A stretch of DNA of 64,000 nucleotides from CBDCCV01 sp965215025 (GTDB taxonomy: Bacteria > Bacteroidota > Rhodothermia > Rhodothermales > Salinibacteraceae), in the NCBI GenBank assembly GCA_965215025.1, contig CBDCCV010000002.1, positions 124,001 to 188,000 on the forward strand, in the 5' to 3' direction. Below, piece after piece: positions 30,201 through 39,653 of this stretch (position 1 is its first letter; every line of letters begins with the position of its first letter). The notes beneath the pieces are model-generated. The model was not told the origin of the DNA. It saw only the letters and a list, made by a program, of their open reading frames with translations, and searched no databases. The translations under genes were made by a program, and so were the position numbers.

Positions 30201-31601
30201 CGCCTTCGGGCGAGCGAGCAGGACCTCGCCGCCTTCCTCGGCGACCTCGCCCGTGCCTTCGTGCCGCTGGCCGAGCGGCGGCGCGTGGACTTCGGCGTGG
30301 ACCTGACCAGAGAGCCGCTGCTCCTGTACTTCGACGCGCCGAAGCTCGAGCACGTCTTCATCAACCTCCTCTCAAACGCCTTCAAGTTCACCCCCGAAGG
30401 CGGCCGGATACGGGTCGAGGCGCAGGCTGATGGCGACCGCGCCGCCCTCGTCCGCGTGCGCGATAACGGCCTCGGCATCCCCGCCGATAGGTTGCCGCAC
30501 CTCTTCGAGCGCTTTTATCAGGTAGATGAGGCGGGAGGAGGCGAGGCATTTCAGGCCGGCAGCGGCATCGGCCTCTCGCTCGCCAAAGACCTCGCCGAGC
30601 TGCACGGCGGCCACGTCGAGGTAGAGAGCGCCGAAGGCTTCGGCTCCACCTTCACCGTCCGGCTGCCGACGGGCCGCGCGCACCTCTCGGACGAACAGAT
30701 CGCCACGCCCGCAGAGGCCGCGCCGCCGGAGACGCCCCTCCTGCCGCCCGTGCTCCTGGCAGGCGACGGGCAGGATGCCGAGGCCACGTTGCCTGCTGGC
30801 GACGAGCCGGCGGCGGAGGACGACCGCACCACCGTCCTCATCGCCGACGACAACGCCGACATCCGCGCCTACGTGCGCGGCCACCTCGACGCCGACTACC
30901 GTATCCTCGAAGCCGCCGACGGCGCCGAGGCGCTCAGGAAAACGCGCACCGCTCTGCCGGACCTCGTCATCTCAGACGTGATGATGCCGGAGATGGACGG
31001 CTTCGCCCTCACCCGTGCGCTCAAGGCCGACCGTGAGACGGACTTCATCCCTGTCATTCTCCTGACAGCAAAGGCGACTACGGGCGACCGCATCGAGGGG
31101 CTGCAAGACGGCGCGGACGATTACCTCACCAAACCGTTCGACGTGCGCGAACTCACAGCGCGCGTGCAGAACCTCATCGCCTCGCGCCAGAAGCTCAAGG
31201 AGCGCTTCCGCCAAGCTGCGCCGCAGCCTGCCCCGGCCGGCTACGCCGCTGAAGCCGCCAACGAGCGCGACGGCTTCTCTGCCTCGGACGCCGCCTTCCT
31301 GGAACAAGTCCGTGCCGCCGTAGAAAACTGCCTCGCCGACGAGGACTTCACCGTGGAGGACCTGGCCGAGGCCGTGGCGCAGAGCCGCAGCAACCTCCAC
31401 CGCCGGATGCGCCTGCTCGTGGACGAGTCGCCCTCGGCGTTCATCCGCCGCGTCCGCTTGGAGCGCGCCGCCGGGCTGCTGCGCCAGCGGGAGGGGACCG
31501 TGAGCGAGGTGGCCTACGCGGTCGGCTTCAAGAGCGTGTCGCACTTCTCGCAGTCCTTCCGCAAGGCGTACGGCGTGACGCCCTCGGCGTACGCGGGGTG
31601 A
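27273..31601 (+). CDS. Hybrid two-component system sensor-regulator (HTCS)
   Basis: A one-chain signalling protein of 1442 residues. A signal peptide (about 1-45) is followed by roughly 14 repeats of the two-component regulator propeller, each with a LWVGT/LWIGT-like core (about 60-690). Next come a Y_Y_Y domain (about 720-800) and one membrane helix (about 835-855). In the cytoplasm are a HisKA with SHEFRTPLT (His916), an HATPase with DNGLGIP, a receiver with DVMMPEMDG (Asp1235), and an AraC-type HTH at the C-terminus. In Bacteroidetes such proteins bind glycan fragments in the periplasm and switch on polysaccharide-use genes. No such locus adjoins it here. ATG 27273 follows a GTG at 27270. 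Confidence 0.96.
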   Translation: MIEAVTQAVARRWLVGWACRVVGLALFSLFLSVRPAQEAVAQGADAQSALEPVSMLFVHVTVADGLPHGQVRDLVQDRHGFMWFATAGGIARFDGYELTAYKYDPDDQSSLSSNNAWAVYEDRAGYIWIGTQDGLNRYDPATETFTRFKHDLADPRSLPHSAVRSIYEDRSGTLWVGTYGSGLSRYDASTESFTRFYFEPEDSVDEAGYGINTIYEPPSEPGVLWIATWGGGLGRFDTGAETFTYYRHDPEDAASLSGNRTISVLEDQRGHLWVGTEQAGLNRLDRRTGVFVRYRHDPDDPSSLGNDTVWDLYQFPDEPGALWVATDGAGLGRFDLTTQTFAHYRHVPYHRGSITHDRVKALYQDGTGLLWAATLGGGLSRTDRKASPFQHMTHQPGTAHGLNHPSVQAFAKTADEVLWVGTEYGGLNRLDRRTGAVVRYRHDPSDPSSLGSDEVTALHARRDGTLWVGFWLGGVDHFDPATGTSRPIDFGPIGPGSDASKEVELLHEDRHEQLWIGYYNDGLMRFDPSTGAVARYRHNPKDPGSLGHDRVQSLLEDRSGTLWVGTGGGGLSRFDPVKETFTTYRHDPNDPTSLSNNSVMALAEDLRGRLWIGTGGGGLVRFDPAAEAFVRFTEQNSDLSNNNVGSLLADAQGILWMGTDAALVRFDPRRQVFTTFAEEDGVRRQAFRTAYAAPDGEFFFGGRRGFEAFFPEQITPAPDPHAPPVVITGVTVDGVPVVPGADAPLEVAAPLAEQVSLSPRQRDVAFRFAALHYANPARNRYRYKLDGFDEAWHVPVGDPVATYTNLDPGRYVFRVQAANADGVWNERGAALGVVVAPFFYETWWFLALGVLGAAGLLFAGYRARVRRLRRGQSALEAQVAERTKALRAEKHKTEAQAERLVEMDHLKTRFFTNVSHEFRTPLTLTIGPLEDLHAEEDGTLPEPAREKVGLALKNSRRLLRLTNQLLDVAKLEAGEVRLRASEQDLAAFLGDLARAFVPLAERRRVDFGVDLTREPLLLYFDAPKLEHVFINLLSNAFKFTPEGGRIRVEAQADGDRAALVRVRDNGLGIPADRLPHLFERFYQVDEAGGGEAFQAGSGIGLSLAKDLAELHGGHVEVESAEGFGSTFTVRLPTGRAHLSDEQIATPAEAAPPETPLLPPVLLAGDGQDAEATLPAGDEPAAEDDRTTVLIADDNADIRAYVRGHLDADYRILEAADGAEALRKTRTALPDLVISDVMMPEMDGFALTRALKADRETDFIPVILLTAKATTGDRIEGLQDGADDYLTKPFDVRELTARVQNLIASRQKLKERFRQAAPQPAPAGYAAEAANERDGFSASDAAFLEQVRAAVENCLADEDFTVEDLAEAVAQSRSNLHRRMRLLVDESPSAFIRRVRLERAAGLLRQREGTVSEVAYAVGFKSVSHFSQSFRKAYGVTPSAYAG

Positions 31602-31629
31602 CGGTGGTTGTATGGCTTCGTCCGCTGTC

Positions 31630-31654
31630 GTAGGAGCACATCGGCTGCCCCTAC
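31630..31654. repeat. GTAGGGGC-type palindromic repeat, degenerate copy
   Basis: A short intergenic palindrome starting GTAGGAGCA and ending TGCCCCTAC. It is an imperfect member of the family represented by the perfect copy at 9021-9048 and another at 45725-45755. Confidence 0.45.
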
Positions 31655-31672
31655 ACAAACGGCGACGCACAC

Positions 31673-31725
31673 AAAAAAAGCGGAGCCGCTTCGGAGAAAA
31701 CTCCGGGCGGCTCCGCTTTTCTTTT
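31673..31725. terminator. Bidirectional terminator between convergent genes
   Basis: AAAAAAAGCGGAGCCGC (31673-31689) pairs with GCGGCTCCGCTTTT (31707-31720), with an inner CGGAG-aaaa-CTCCG stem, A-run and T-run. It separates the sensor gene from groEL. The arms are almost identical to those of the terminator at 25695-25745. Confidence 0.85.
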
Positions 31726-31769
31726 CTCCTGTCGGCAGCGTCAGGCTGCGCGGGAGGGAAGAGGCTGGC

Positions 31770-33431
<1,662 letters not shown>

Positions 33432-33520
33432 AAGTGTTGATGCGATGGTTGCTTAGAAAGAAACAGGGTGTGCGTCAGAGAAACGGGCCAAGTGAGCACG
33501 AAGCCCGTGACGGTTTTGCT

Positions 33521-33808
33521 TTAGGAGACGACGCCGAAGATGTCGCTCTCACGCATGATGAGCACTTCCTCGCCGTCGAGGGTAAACTCTGTGCCAGCGT
33601 ACTTGCCGTAGAGGACTTCGTCGCCCTCCTTGACGGACATGTCAATCTGCTTGCCGTCTTCGGTGCGGCCAGGTCCAACGGAAACGATGGTGCCGCGTTG
33701 CGGCTTCTCCTTGGCCGAGTCGGGGATGTAAAGGCCGCTGTCGGTTTTCTCGTCGGCTTCCTTGGGGCGGACGACCACGCGGTCGCCGAGCGGTTTGAGA
33801 TTCGCCAT
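33521..33808 (-). CDS. groES: Co-chaperonin GroES
   Basis: A 95-residue protein, the usual length. MANLKPLGDRVVVRP at the N-terminus is the first beta strand. DSGLYIPDSAKEKP is the mobile loop region that contacts GroEL, and GDEVLYGKYAGTE is the conserved core strand. It caps the GroEL cavity. It is first in the groES-groEL operon, about 90 bases upstream of groEL, and is preceded by a CIRCE operator. Confidence 0.99.
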   Translation of the reverse strand: MANLKPLGDRVVVRPKEADEKTDSGLYIPDSAKEKPQRGTIVSVGPGRTEDGKQIDMSVKEGDEVLYGKYAGTEFTLDGEEVLIMRESDIFGVVS

Positions 33809-33873
33809 TTAGATTCCTCCTCCGTAGGTTGTGGACTGAAAAGCGAGGGGTGATGCGTAGTTAAGCAAAGCTG

Positions 33874-33900
33874 TTAGCACTCTCCCTCCGTGAGTGCCAG
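33874..33900 (-). promoter_or_regulatory. CIRCE element (HrcA operator) upstream of groES
   Basis: TTAGCACTC (33874-33882), a 9-base spacer, then GAGTGCCAG (33892-33900). This matches the CIRCE consensus TTAGCACTC-N9-GAGTGCTAA except in the last bases of the right arm. HrcA binds this element and releases it on heat stress. It lies about 65 bases before the groES start. Confidence 0.85.
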
Positions 33901-34045
33901 ACGCTCATACAGAGGCGTTTTTGGGCGGTTCCTGCTCCGGCGTTTGCTCATCGATTCGACTCCGTTCTCGGTAAGTAGCTGAAATGCAATCGCTTGGCCC
34001 GGACATTGGCCTCCTTAGCTGAACTTTTGCCTGCATTATCTTTCG

Positions 34046-34606
34046 ATGAATCAAACAACCTTCACCCGCGCCGCCCCGTTGCGACGGACTGCCCTGGATC
34101 GGGGATGGATCGGCGCGCTGGCGGCCACGCTACTGCTCGTGGCGTTGGCTACGCTACCGCCGCTTGTGGGCGAGGGGCTGCGCCTGGCGGTGATGCAGGC
34201 GTTTGCCGGCGTGTGCCATCAGATGCCGGAGCGCTCGCCGCACCTCGGCGGCGTGGCGCTGGCGGTGTGCCACCGCTGCTACGGGATGTACGCGGCGCTC
34301 GCCCTCGGCGCGCTGGCGTTCCCGTTCTTCCGCCGTTGGGACGCATGGGCGAGCCGGCACGCCGGCGCCGTGCTGCTCCTGGCCGCGCTGCCGGCGGCTG
34401 CGGATTGGACGCTGGGCGCCACTGGGTTGTGGACGAACACGCCCGCGAGCCGCCTTTTCACCGGCGCGCTTTTCGGGCTGGCTGCCGGCTTCTACTTCGC
34501 CCGCGCGCTCGCCCGGCCTGCTCAAGCTTGCGGACCAAACGCCCAAGCCGGGAGCGGCGAAGTGGAAGACGCCCTTGCCCGATGCGGGACGGTGCGCCAG
34601 AGGTAG
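34046..34606 (+). CDS. DUF2085-family membrane protein
   Basis: A 186-residue membrane protein with about four hydrophobic segments. GVCHQMPERSPHLGG and AVCHRCYGMYAAL carry the Cys/His pattern that defines DUF2085 proteins, which may bind a metal. Function is unknown. ATG 34046 opens a polar N-terminus before the first helix. It diverges from the groES promoter region. Confidence 0.8.
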   Translation: MNQTTFTRAAPLRRTALDRGWIGALAATLLLVALATLPPLVGEGLRLAVMQAFAGVCHQMPERSPHLGGVALAVCHRCYGMYAALALGALAFPFFRRWDAWASRHAGAVLLLAALPAAADWTLGATGLWTNTPASRLFTGALFGLAAGFYFARALARPAQACGPNAQAGSGEVEDALARCGTVRQR

Positions 34607-34711
34607 CTTTCCTTTGAAGACGGTTTTCCGTAGCTAACGCTGAGCGGACGCCATCCGGCTTGCGCGCTTCTGCGTCTGACGAACCCTGACACCTGACGAA
34701 TCCCGAATTCC

Positions 34712-35227
34712 ATGCCAAGCAAAGCACAGTCCGTTCTAATCGGCGGCGTCTCGATGGCCGTCGTCGCTGCTATTGTAGGGTTCTTCCCCGTCGTAGGAGG
34801 GTGCCTGACCTGCGTGGCGGTTCTCGCGTCCGGCCTTATCGCGGTGTGGCATTACACCAGCACGTACGACCTGACGCTCACCGGCGGCGCGGGCGCGGCG
34901 ATGGGCGCGGCGGCGGGCGTCGTCGTCACCATCGTAGGCATCGTCCTCAACTTCGTGCTCGCGGCGCTTGGGCTGCGGCCTGGCTTCGGCGAGGGGCGCC
35001 GCGCGGCGCTTCAAGGGCTGGAGGACAGCGGTCTGGAGCCGGAGCAGCTCGATCAGTTCCGTGGGCTTATCGAGTCGGCGGCGTTCCCGGTGGTTATCAT
35101 CGTTTGCACGCTGCTCGTCTACGTCATCCTGGGCGCCATTGGCGGGGCCATCGGCGCGGCGTCGTTCAAAAAAGGCGGCGACACGCCAACGACGACGGCA
35201 GCGCCGTCTTCGGAGCCGACCTTGTAG
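34712..35227 (+). CDS. Membrane protein of unknown function
   Basis: A 171-residue protein with four hydrophobic Gly/Ala-rich segments (about residues 8-50, 60-90 and 125-150) and a Thr/Pro-rich hydrophilic tail. The layout resembles small DUF4199- or DUF5518-like membrane proteins, but I cannot assign a family. It is about 100 bases downstream of the DUF2085 gene in the same direction. Confidence 0.6.
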   Translation: MPSKAQSVLIGGVSMAVVAAIVGFFPVVGGCLTCVAVLASGLIAVWHYTSTYDLTLTGGAGAAMGAAAGVVVTIVGIVLNFVLAALGLRPGFGEGRRAALQGLEDSGLEPEQLDQFRGLIESAAFPVVIIVCTLLVYVILGAIGGAIGAASFKKGGDTPTTTAAPSSEPTL

Positions 35228-35254
35228 AGACTGCGACCGGGGCACGGCCTCGCC

Positions 35255-35833
35255 TCAGAGGACGAGTTCGTACAGCTCCGCGAGCGGCACCTCGAGGTCG
35301 AAATGGCGGCTGCGAACCGTCGCTTCTTCGCCTCGAAGCGAGGCGATGCGCCATTCGTCGCCCTCGCGGGTGTACTGATCGAGGCGCGTCTTGTCCGTCC
35401 ACAAAAACCAGCACTCCTGGACGGTGTCTATCGAGCGGTAGGCTTCGAGCTTCCAGGTGAGGTCTTTCTCGTAAGTCGAAGCAGAGAGCACCTCAACGAT
35501 CAGTTCCGGGTTGAGCAGCGAGGGCGGGTTCTCGTCCGTGTAACGGCCTTCCTTGCAAAAGGCCACCACGTCGGGATAAGTGTACTCCGGGCCAATGTGC
35601 ACGCGCTGGTCTGAGGACATGACGTGACATCCACGTCCGCGAAGACGGGTGTGGAGTGCAGTCGCCGCATTCTGAGTGAGCTGGTTGTGCTCGGGCCGTG
35701 CGCCCGCCATCGCCCAGACGTAGGTGCCGTCGAACTCGTAGCGCCGGCCCTCGGGCGCCGCCTCGTCAAGGGCGAGGTACTCCGCGCGGGTGTAGGTGAT
35801 GACCGGTGGCGAGGCTGTTGCGGGCAGTGCCAT
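35255..35833 (-). CDS. Uma2-family (DUF820) putative endonuclease
   Basis: A 192-residue protein of the PD-(D/E)XK nuclease-like Uma2 family, common in cyanobacteria, Chloroflexi and Bacteroidetes. TRAEYLALDEAAPEGRRYEF is the N-terminal segment. YPDVVAF carries the Asp, and PELIVEVLSAST the Glu, followed by DLTWKLEAY with Lys. The cellular role is unknown; these genes are often multicopy and mobile. It converges with the preceding membrane-protein gene. Confidence 0.88.
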   Translation of the reverse strand: MALPATASPPVITYTRAEYLALDEAAPEGRRYEFDGTYVWAMAGARPEHNQLTQNAATALHTRLRGRGCHVMSSDQRVHIGPEYTYPDVVAFCKEGRYTDENPPSLLNPELIVEVLSASTYEKDLTWKLEAYRSIDTVQECWFLWTDKTRLDQYTREGDEWRIASLRGEEATVRSRHFDLEVPLAELYELVL

Positions 35834-35923
35834 AGCTTTTCAGTGCGGCTGTTTCTTCATCTTTCTTGTTTAGAGATAAGCCGCGCTTGGGAAGTTCCTC
35901 CCGGCCGTCTCGGGCCGGCCTGC

Positions 35924-37051
35924 TCAGTCGAAAAGCCGGGGTGCCCGCTCGCGCCGCTGAAGCTCTTCGATGAGGCGGCGGTTGGCGCGGGGGAAGGCGT
36001 AGTCGGCAAGCGCTGCCGGCGAGGCCCAGCGCAGAGGCTGCCCCTCGCGCGCCGTGGGCGTACCCGCGCGGATGCGGCACGCGAAGGCGTGCAGCGTGAT
36101 TTTGAAATGCGAGTAGGCGTGGCCGAGGCGATGGAAAAGCCGCTCCGCTTCGACCTCGATGCCCAGCTCTTCGCGCAGCTCGCGTTGGCAGGCGTCTTCC
36201 GGCGCTTCGCCGGGCCGGGCCTTGCCGCCGGGGAACTCCCACAGCCCGCCCAAGAGGCCGTCTTCGGGCCGCCGCTGGATGAGGAGCCGCCCCTCCGCAT
36301 CGTGCACCAGGCCGACGGCCACGTCGTAGTGCGGCACGGGCGTTTTCTTCTTTTTGACGGGGTAGGCCTCCGGGTTGCCCTCGGCGTAGGCGGCGCAGAC
36401 GGCTTGCAGCGGGCACGCCTCGCACCGGGGCGACTTCGGCGTGCAGAGGAGGGCGCCCAATTCCATCATCGCCTGGTTGAACGCGGCGGGCTGCCGGGCG
36501 TCGAGAAGCGCATCGGCGAGGCGTTGCAGGCGGCGGCGCGTGGCGCTTTTGGCGGCGTCGTCCTCGACGGCGAAAACGCGCGCGAGGACGCGGATCACGT
36601 TCCCGTCCAAGACCGCGTGCGGCTTGCCGTAGGCGATGGAGAGCACCGCCGCCGCCGTGTACGGCCCCACCCCCGGCAAGGCGCGGATGGCCTCGTACCC
36701 CTCCGGCACGCGCCCGCCGTGCTTTTCGACGATCTGCTGCGCGGCGCGGTGGAGGTTGCGCGCGCGCGAGTAGTAGCCGAGGCCCTCCCACAGGCGCAGC
36801 ACGTCGTCGAGCTTCGCCTCGGCGAGCGCTTCGACCGTGGGGAAGGCCTCCGTAAAGCGCCGGTAGTACGGCTCGGCCTGGTCCACGCGCGTCTGCTGCA
36901 GCATCACCTCGGAGATCCAGATGCGGTACGGATCGTCCGTCTCGCGCCAGGGCATGGCCCGCCGCGCGGCGCGGTACCACGCGACGAGGCCGCCTCGGAA
37001 GGCGCGCTCCTGCTTTTCGGAAGGCGAAAAGGCGTCTTGCGTGTCAGGCAA
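35924..37051 (-). CDS. mutY: A/G-specific adenine DNA glycosylase
   Basis: A 375-residue MutY that removes adenine mispaired with 8-oxoguanine. MLQQTRVDQAEPYY is the helix with the catalytic region, and LPGVGPYTAAAVLSIAYG is the helix-hairpin-helix plus the conserved Asp region. CTPKSPRCEACPLQAVC holds the four-Cys [4Fe-4S] loop. A C-terminal NUDIX-like domain (WEFPGGKARPGE) recognises 8-oxoG. The start appears to be TTG at 37051, with no better ATG before the conserved region. It lies 28 bases downstream of a small lipoprotein-like gene. Confidence 0.95.
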   Translation of the reverse strand: MPDTQDAFSPSEKQERAFRGGLVAWYRAARRAMPWRETDDPYRIWISEVMLQQTRVDQAEPYYRRFTEAFPTVEALAEAKLDDVLRLWEGLGYYSRARNLHRAAQQIVEKHGGRVPEGYEAIRALPGVGPYTAAAVLSIAYGKPHAVLDGNVIRVLARVFAVEDDAAKSATRRRLQRLADALLDARQPAAFNQAMMELGALLCTPKSPRCEACPLQAVCAAYAEGNPEAYPVKKKKTPVPHYDVAVGLVHDAEGRLLIQRRPEDGLLGGLWEFPGGKARPGEAPEDACQRELREELGIEVEAERLFHRLGHAYSHFKITLHAFACRIRAGTPTAREGQPLRWASPAALADYAFPRANRRLIEELQRRERAPRLFD

Positions 37052-37079
37052 CGGAAAGCGGTGAGCGTTTGAGAAGAAG

Positions 37080-37445
37080 CTATTCGACCGTCACGAAAAC
37101 GGCCACGGTGTCGGGCGGATCGGTTTGGAAGCGGGCCTCGTAGAAGAGCCGGTGCCGGCCGGCATCCTCGGCGCGCGTCTGCCAGAAAAATGAGCGGCCC
37201 ACGACCCAGCTCAGCGCCGGCGCGCGGACGATCCGGTACTCCGCCACCGCGCGGCCGCCCAGCGCGTCGGGCAGGTCGGCGACGAGCGTTTCGCCGGCGG
37301 GCACGGCCAGGTCAAGCGTGTCGGCGACAGAGGGCGCAGGCGTAGGCGGCGTGGCCCACCGGCCGGCGGGGAGGTCCTGCGGGGAGAGGAGGTCGGCGGC
37401 GAGGACGCAGCCGGCCAGCACGCAAAACAAGAGGGCGCGTCGCAT
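37080..37445 (-). CDS. Small predicted lipoprotein
   Basis: A 121-residue protein. MRRALLFCVLAGCVLAADLL gives a short signal peptide with LAGC as a lipobox candidate (Cys13). The rest is a compact beta-type domain (TVAVFVTVE at the end) with a Pro-rich linker. No family is recognised. It is upstream of mutY in the same direction and may share its transcript. Confidence 0.65.
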   Translation of the reverse strand: MRRALLFCVLAGCVLAADLLSPQDLPAGRWATPPTPAPSVADTLDLAVPAGETLVADLPDALGGRAVAEYRIVRAPALSWVVGRSFFWQTRAEDAGRHRLFYEARFQTDPPDTVAVFVTVE

Positions 37446-37782
37446 AGCGTGTAGATGAGCGGAGAGGAAGGGAGCGGCCTGAAACGAAAGCCGCTGCGGG
37501 TTTATCAGAAACTGTTTAGGATTTCCGAACAGGCCTCTGCCTCCCCCTTCGAAAGCCTGTCCCGGCTGAGTTCACCAGAGTTCACCCCGCTCAGCAGGGG
37601 CGCCGGGAAGGGGGATGTCGGCCTTCGCCGTCCGCTTCTACATCCCCCTGGCCCCTTTCAAAGGGAGGATTCGTTTGCTACCGAACAGAGTATCTCAAAA
37701 CCTCAACAGTCTCTCAGAAGGGCGCAGCGCCGCGTTCACTCATCGGCGGCGGCAGCGTGGTCAGCCAATCGGTTTTCATCAG
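37446..37782. other. Divergent intergenic region carrying repeat copy B
   Basis: This gap lies between the divergent lipoprotein and outer-membrane protein genes. It contains the second copy of the CCCCCTTT-type element (about 37550-37673). I see no other gene or clear promoter pair. Confidence 0.5.
37550..37673. repeat. MITE-like palindromic repeat, copy B
   Basis: GGGGGATGT (37610-37618) and ACATCCCCC (37639-37647) flank a loop with CGCCGTCCGC, as in copy A at 4710-4815. The right flank, CTGGCCCCTTTCAAAGGGAG, is the near inverse of copy A's left end. The left end, from CTCCCCCTTCGAAAG, is diverged and carries extra sequence. Confidence 0.6.
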
Positions 37783-39585
37783 ATGACAGCCTCGCGCACG
37801 ATGTCGGTTTGCCGGAATGGAACGTGGCGGATGCTCGCCTTGGCTGCCGGTCTGTTCTTGGCGAGTGCCGGCCCCGCCCGCGCGCAGCCCGCCGATTCGG
37901 CGGCGGCGCCCATCCGCTGGCAGCTCGTCGCGGATGGAGAATCGGCAGCCTGGCCCGTCTCAAAAGCCTATCCGGCCGACAGCGCGCAGGCGGCGGGGCG
38001 GGCGGCGCTGGCCTCACTGCGGGAAACGGGCTATTACTTTGCCCGGCTCGACTCGGCGCGGGTGGACACGAACGGGGTGCGGCCGGTGGCAACGATCTAC
38101 GTGCATCGTGGGCCGGAGGTCCGCCTCGGGCGGCTGCGCTTCGAGGGCATCCGCCTCTTTGACGAAGAGACGTTGCGCGCGGCGTTCTACACCGAGGCCG
38201 GGCAGGTGCTGCGCCCGGAGCGCCTGGAGGCCGACCTCGACGCGCTCCTCGGGCGTTACGAGGCCGCTGGGCTGCCGCTCGCGCAGGCGTTCGTCGAGGA
38301 GGTGGCGCTTCTGCCGAACGATCCGCCGCGCCTGTCCGTCACCATCCGCGTGGAGGAGGGCGATTCGCTGCGCATCCGCCGGGTGGAGGTAGCCGGAGCC
38401 GAGCGCACGAGCGCCGCCTACGCTGCGCGGGTGACAGGCCTCAGCCCCGGCGATCCGGTGGCGCGCTACGACCCCAAGGCCGTGCAGGAACGCCTCGACG
38501 CGACGGGCTTTTTCGAGGAGGTGGGCGCGCCGGCCTTGCGCATCGCCGAGGACGGCGGGGCCGTGGTGCGCATCCCCGTCAAGGAGGTGCCGCCGGGCGC
38601 GTTCGACCTCGCGGTGGGCTACCTGCCGCCGGCCTCGGAGGGCGCCTCGGGGCGCGTGGTGGGCAACGGGCACCTCACGCTCCGGAACCTCTTCGGCGGC
38701 GGGCGGGCGCTTTCGCTGCGGCTCGACCGGCGGCCGGGCGAGACGACGCGCGCGGTGGTGCAGGCGTCTGACCCATTCATCGCGGGCCTGCCGCTGGCCG
38801 TGGAGGGGCGCTTCGAGGGGCTGCAAGAGGACTCCACCTACGGCACGCGCGCGTACGACCTCGGCCTCGGCTACCGCCTGGCGGATCGGCTCTACGCCGC
38901 CGTCACGCTCCGCCGCGAGGTCACGCGTCCCGGCCAGGCCGGCGGCGCCCTCCGCGCCGGGCAGCAGCGCATCCCCCGCGCCGAAGCCTTCTTCGCCGGC
39001 CTGCGCCTGCGCTACCAGGACGTGGACTTCCCCGCCAACCCGCGCCGCGGCCTCTTCGTCGAGACCGAGCTGTCGAGTGGTCGCAAAGCGCGCGCCTTCG
39101 CCGCTGTCACCGCCGAGGGCGACACCACGCGCCGCCGCGAGGCGCTCCGCCAGCAACGCCTGACCGGCACCGCGCGCCTCTTCCGCCCCGTGCTGCGCCG
39201 GCAGGTGGCCGTCCTCGGCGCCGAGGGCGCGCTGCTCGTGAGCGATGCCTACGACCTCAGCGATCTCTTCCGCTTCGGCGGGGCCACCTCGCTACGTGGG
39301 TACGACGAGGACCGCTTCCGGGGCAGCGCCGTGGCCCGCCTCGTGGCCGAGTACCGCTACCAGCTGGAGCGGCGCTCGTACGCTTACCTTTTCTTCGACC
39401 TCGGCTTCGTCCGCACGCCGGCGCTCAGCGCGGCGGTCTCTGCGCGCGAGGACTGGCATCCCGGCTACGGCCTCGGCCTCCAACTCAAGACGCGCCTCGG
39501 CCTCGTGGGCGCCACCTACGCGCTCAACACCGAGGACGGCCTCACCGGCGGGCGCATCCACCTCGGCCTCTCGGTGGGCCTTTGA
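37783..39585 (+). CDS. Omp85-family outer-membrane protein (BamA/TamA-like)
   Basis: A protein of about 600 residues. A signal peptide ends near ASAGPARAQP. At least two POTRA-like repeats follow (GRLRFEGIRLFDEETLR, RRVEVAGAERTSA), then a C-terminal beta-barrel. FGGATSLRGYDEDRFRGS near residue 495 is the Omp85 L6-loop motif with Arg-Gly-Tyr, and the chain ends in a barrel-type strand (LGLSVGL). Such proteins insert or translocate outer-membrane proteins. Length suggests a TamA-like or short Omp85 rather than the main BamA. Start ATG 37783; 37801 and 37831 are alternatives. Confidence 0.85.
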   Translation: MTASRTMSVCRNGTWRMLALAAGLFLASAGPARAQPADSAAAPIRWQLVADGESAAWPVSKAYPADSAQAAGRAALASLRETGYYFARLDSARVDTNGVRPVATIYVHRGPEVRLGRLRFEGIRLFDEETLRAAFYTEAGQVLRPERLEADLDALLGRYEAAGLPLAQAFVEEVALLPNDPPRLSVTIRVEEGDSLRIRRVEVAGAERTSAAYAARVTGLSPGDPVARYDPKAVQERLDATGFFEEVGAPALRIAEDGGAVVRIPVKEVPPGAFDLAVGYLPPASEGASGRVVGNGHLTLRNLFGGGRALSLRLDRRPGETTRAVVQASDPFIAGLPLAVEGRFEGLQEDSTYGTRAYDLGLGYRLADRLYAAVTLRREVTRPGQAGGALRAGQQRIPRAEAFFAGLRLRYQDVDFPANPRRGLFVETELSSGRKARAFAAVTAEGDTTRRREALRQQRLTGTARLFRPVLRRQVAVLGAEGALLVSDAYDLSDLFRFGGATSLRGYDEDRFRGSAVARLVAEYRYQLERRSYAYLFFDLGFVRTPALSAAVSAREDWHPGYGLGLQLKTRLGLVGATYALNTEDGLTGGRIHLGLSVGL

Positions 39586-39653
39586 TTGGGTGTGGGAGCG
39601 TTGCCGTCTTCTTAATGCTTTAGCTTTCCTCTCAAACACCCCCACACCTAAAC

